From an uncultured Pseudomonadota bacterium (lineage in GTDB: Bacteria; Pseudomonadota; Gammaproteobacteria; Methylococcales; Methylomonadaceae): DNA of 9,194 nt. The translations under genes were made by a program, and so were the position numbers. The notes beneath the pieces are model-generated. The model had not been told where the DNA came from. It worked only from the letters and a program-made list of their open reading frames with translations, and did not search any database. Positions 7,031 through 9,194 of this stretch are shown one piece after another (within the stretch, counting starts at the first letter, position 1; every line of letters begins with the position of its first letter). Location of the stretch: NCBI GenBank assembly GCA_903953455.1, contig CAJBJW010000215.1, positions 1-9,194 on the forward strand, given 5' to 3'.

Positions 7031-8695
7031 TTATGCCACGCTGTTAAGTGGATGCGTTGTTAAGTGACCACGTCCGTCTTCCGTAAATTCATCATCGCTA
7101 ATTTTAAAGTTATCGAGTTTCATGGTGAGATATTTATCGAAATAGGTGCGTAGATCTTTTTCAACGCCAGCATCAAAATTAGGTTTCACGATATGTGTTG
7201 TGCCCCATTTTGTATGTACGACTTTGCCATCAACCACGACAAGTTCACCGTCTTTGAATACATAATCAGGCTTTTCGAACATTTTTTGGCGATCAGCATT
7301 GTCCGTGTAAATCGTAATATCCGCCCAATTACCTGCGCTAAGACCACCACGATTTTCAAGTCCAATGAGTTTTGCCGCGCCAGCGCGTGTCATAATGGCA
7401 ATTTCTTGCAAGGTATATTCACGGTCAATCGAGGCGAGCGTGGTCATTTTTTGTGCCTCGGGATGAAGTGTTGAGAGAACGTCATTTCTAAACGTTCTGT
7501 CCATAAGCAAGCGAATCAAATGCGGGTAACTCGTAAATGGCGCCCCATTTGGATGATCGGTGGTTAAGAAAATTCGCCATGGATCATCAACAAGCAAAAA
7601 GGTTTCAAGACCAATTGCCCACTGCAACGCGTTGACAAAGTTTTGATCTTTGTATTTGAAGGGCACAACACCACAGCCAGAGTCACATTCAATATCCATC
7701 GTGACCCATTTTGCTGGGCTTGCGAATTTATTATTGGCGTGTTGGCGCATATTATCGCCTGACGCCGTCACGGTTTGACCAAATAAAATTTGCCCAACAT
7801 CAATGGTAATATTTTTATTTTTATTGACGGCTTCAGCGATTTGCGCGGCACCCGAAGAAAATTTGAAATCGCCTTCTGTGCCGTAGCTGTGGAATTGAAT
7901 ATGCGTTAAGTGCATAGGCAATCCACCGATTCCTTGAATCGTATCAAGAGTGGTTTCAATATTACCGGGAACACCTAAATTACAGCCGTGAACATGTAGA
8001 GGTTTTGATATGCCAATTTCTTTTACAGCGGTGGCTAACACTTGCAAAATATCGCGTGGCGTGACGCCATAATGGCTATTTTGCTCATCTAAATCGAGTT
8101 TGCGTTGATTAAATTTAAACGCATTGATGCCACCGGGATTCACGACTTTAACGCCAATTGCTTTTGCGGCGTTCATTGTCCATGCAACGTAATCATTAAT
8201 GGCTTTTTGATCTTTTTTAGCGGTGAGCATACGTAATAAATAGTCATCACTGCCAAGCATGACATAGCCACCTTTATCGAGAATAGGAATATCGCCCATT
8301 TCCATGTGTGCTTGACGCGCATTGATTGGCAGTACAGCGGGCTCGAATCCTGCGGTATAGCCCATTTCAGCGTAGCGATACCCTGTGATAAAGGTACTTG
8401 GTGCAACGTGACCACAACCTGAGCGACAAATATGGTTGCCAGCAACAGGATCGAGGCGATGGTCTTCGGGAAGGAGCATGCGTGCAATATTTCCTTTACC
8501 GCCACCAATATGCGTATGCATATCAATTGCACCTGACATAACCACTTTGCCTTTTAGATCGTATTCTTTATCAACCTGAAATTCACCTATGGGTTTATTG
8601 ATAATTTTACCGTGTTGAATGTAAATATCTTGTTGTTTACCGTCAACGCCGCTCGCTGGATCATAAACAAGACCACCCGTTAATTTAATTAACAT
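7031..8695 (-). CDS. fhcA: Formyltransferase/hydrolase complex subunit A (FmdA-like amidohydrolase)
   Basis: FhcA hydrolyses the formyl group carried by the bacterial methanofuran analogue, releasing formate at the end of tetrahydromethanopterin-linked formaldehyde oxidation; it acts within the cytoplasmic FhcABCD complex. The 554 residues are normal for the family. The metal site typical of this amidohydrolase branch is visible: H60-T-H62 in AIDMHTHIGG, K183 in VKVVNPGG (probable carboxylated lysine, placed by spacing), H234/H236 in LHVHGCN, H265 in LTHIQFHS and D380 in TTDHPNGAPF. The N- and C-terminal strands (MLIKLTGGLVYDP; LSAGNWADITIY) form the usual small beta domain. Archaeal FmdA/FwdA shares this fold, but the proteobacterial context points to the hydrolytic Fhc form. 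The start ATG overlaps the end of fhcB by 7 bases and has a good ribosome-binding site. A terminator follows, so fhcD and fhcC are not cotranscribed downstream. Confidence 0.95.
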   Translation of the reverse strand: MLIKLTGGLVYDPASGVDGKQQDIYIQHGKIINKPIGEFQVDKEYDLKGKVVMSGAIDMHTHIGGGKGNIARMLLPEDHRLDPVAGNHICRSGCGHVAPSTFITGYRYAEMGYTAGFEPAVLPINARQAHMEMGDIPILDKGGYVMLGSDDYLLRMLTAKKDQKAINDYVAWTMNAAKAIGVKVVNPGGINAFKFNQRKLDLDEQNSHYGVTPRDILQVLATAVKEIGISKPLHVHGCNLGVPGNIETTLDTIQGIGGLPMHLTHIQFHSYGTEGDFKFSSGAAQIAEAVNKNKNITIDVGQILFGQTVTASGDNMRQHANNKFASPAKWVTMDIECDSGCGVVPFKYKDQNFVNALQWAIGLETFLLVDDPWRIFLTTDHPNGAPFTSYPHLIRLLMDRTFRNDVLSTLHPEAQKMTTLASIDREYTLQEIAIMTRAGAAKLIGLENRGGLSAGNWADITIYTDNADRQKMFEKPDYVFKDGELVVVDGKVVHTKWGTTHIVKPNFDAGVEKDLRTYFDKYLTMKLDNFKISDDEFTEDGRGHLTTHPLNSVA

Positions 8696-9194
8696 ACTAC
8701 TTCCTCGCGTAAATGTTGCTCAATCGCGTTTAAAACAGTCGCTGTACTCGGTAAATTCGAATCACGCAATTTTTTTAATCGAATAGCGACTACATTATCG
8801 AGTCGATAAGCGTGTCCAGTGTGGTCAATGCCGGGTGTGCCGACAGGAATAAATACATCAGGTTCTTTTTCAAATGTCATGCCTGAGCGAGCGACAACAA
8901 TGGTGGGTAAACTGGTTTTAGGTGGGGTTGCACTTGCGTTAAATGCTTGTACCCACACTAATGCGTCGGCTTCACCGTTTTCAAGTAACGTGTGCGTGTC
9001 GAGTAAAAATGGATCATACGCAGGATAGCCTTTTGCAAAGCTCACGCGTGCAGCGTAACCTGATGTCCAGCCACAAACTTGGTTTGCTGTTTGGTCGCCT
9101 TCTTTACCACCTAATGGAAAACCTGAGCAACGCGTGGTTTCGTTTAGATTTTTAATCATTTCACAAAGGGTTTGAACGGTCAATTCTGCGTGTG
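8689..9194 (-). CDS. fhcB: Formyltransferase/hydrolase complex subunit B, C-terminal part
   Basis: The frame is open to the right edge, so the start lies outside the window; a TTG at 9183 is only an internal codon. About 167 residues are visible of a protein usually near 400. The segment carries C-terminal FmdB/FhcB features: TRCSGFPLGG, then NQVCGWTSGYAARVSFAKGYPAYDP, DALVWVQAF, and near the end TPGIDHTGHAYRLDNVVAIRL. In archaea this subunit holds a tungsto- or molybdopterin and does redox chemistry. In the characterised bacterial Fhc complex it is not a working dehydrogenase. The N-terminal cofactor ligands that would show which applies are out of view, so I assign the bacterial form from the proteobacterial setting. 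It is transcribed just before fhcA and overlaps it. Confidence 0.92.
   Translation of the reverse strand, partial: HAELTVQTLCEMIKNLNETTRCSGFPLGGKEGDQTANQVCGWTSGYAARVSFAKGYPAYDPFLLDTHTLLENGEADALVWVQAFNASATPPKTSLPTIVVARSGMTFEKEPDVFIPVGTPGIDHTGHAYRLDNVVAIRLKKLRDSNLPSTATVLNAIEQHLREEVVC
8700..8706 (-). promoter_or_regulatory. Ribosome-binding site of fhcA inside the end of fhcB
   Basis: On the minus strand GAGGAAG (8706 to 8700) lies 4 bases before the fhcA ATG (8695-8693), inside the last codons of fhcB. The fhcB stop TAA (8691-8689) lies just inside fhcA, in ATGTTAA. This strong match fixes the fhcA start and suggests translational coupling, a way to keep subunits A and B in equal amounts. Confidence 0.8.

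Noticed and set aside
7193..7474. 93-codon open frame on the plus strand inside fhcA.
   Set aside because: Antisense to the conserved C-terminal part of fhcA, with no ribosome-binding site or domain-like features.
8173..8532. 119-codon open frame on the minus strand inside fhcA, in another frame.
   Set aside because: It overlaps the conserved metal-site region of fhcA in a shifted frame and reads as unstructured residues; it is a shadow of fhcA.

Overview
The window looks like part of the genome of an AT-rich methylotrophic proteobacterium, most likely gammaproteobacterial. A methanotroph of the Methylococcales type fits best, but Methylophilales (Betaproteobacteria) cannot be excluded. The evidence is the hemD-hemX-hemY arrangement, a full-length MetH that resembles the E. 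coli enzyme along its whole length, and fhcB-fhcA, which encode two subunits of the formyltransferase/hydrolase complex of tetrahydromethanopterin-linked C1 oxidation. No methane- or methanol-oxidation gene lies in the window, so the growth substrate is not proven.

Left edge (1-454): two truncated genes meet at about base 235. Bases 1 to about 234 encode the end of a GlnD-type PII uridylyltransferase (start of its last ACT domain), in a style typical of Actinobacteria. From about 235 a different frame encodes the C-terminal 70 or so residues of HemD (uroporphyrinogen III synthase). Neither gene is complete across the join. A chimeric assembly of two organisms is the simplest explanation.

Plus strand (to 3239): hemD(end)-hemX-hemY-lipoprotein form a tight cotranscribed block with gaps of 1, 15 and 0 bases. 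HemX and HemY are inner-membrane proteins that accompany the tetrapyrrole genes. The last gene encodes a small lipoprotein of unknown function.

Minus strand (9194 to 3250): fhcB (C-terminal part only) overlaps fhcA by 7 bases. A strong hairpin terminator follows fhcA, then metH (cobalamin-dependent methionine synthase), which converges on the lipoprotein gene with only 10 bases between them. The Fhc complex releases formate from the methanopterin pathway, and MetH uses methyl-tetrahydrofolate, so the minus strand carries enzymes from two folate-like C1 carrier systems. fhcD and fhcC, often found after fhcA, are not there.

The sequence is almost fully coding. The only noncoding gap over 50 bases is 6922-7030, which holds the terminator and the short metH leader. 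I see no tRNA, rRNA, CRISPR, insertion sequence or long repeat, and nothing that amounts to an undescribed system. The points most worth checking are the join at about 235, the split fhc cluster and the uncharacterised lipoprotein.
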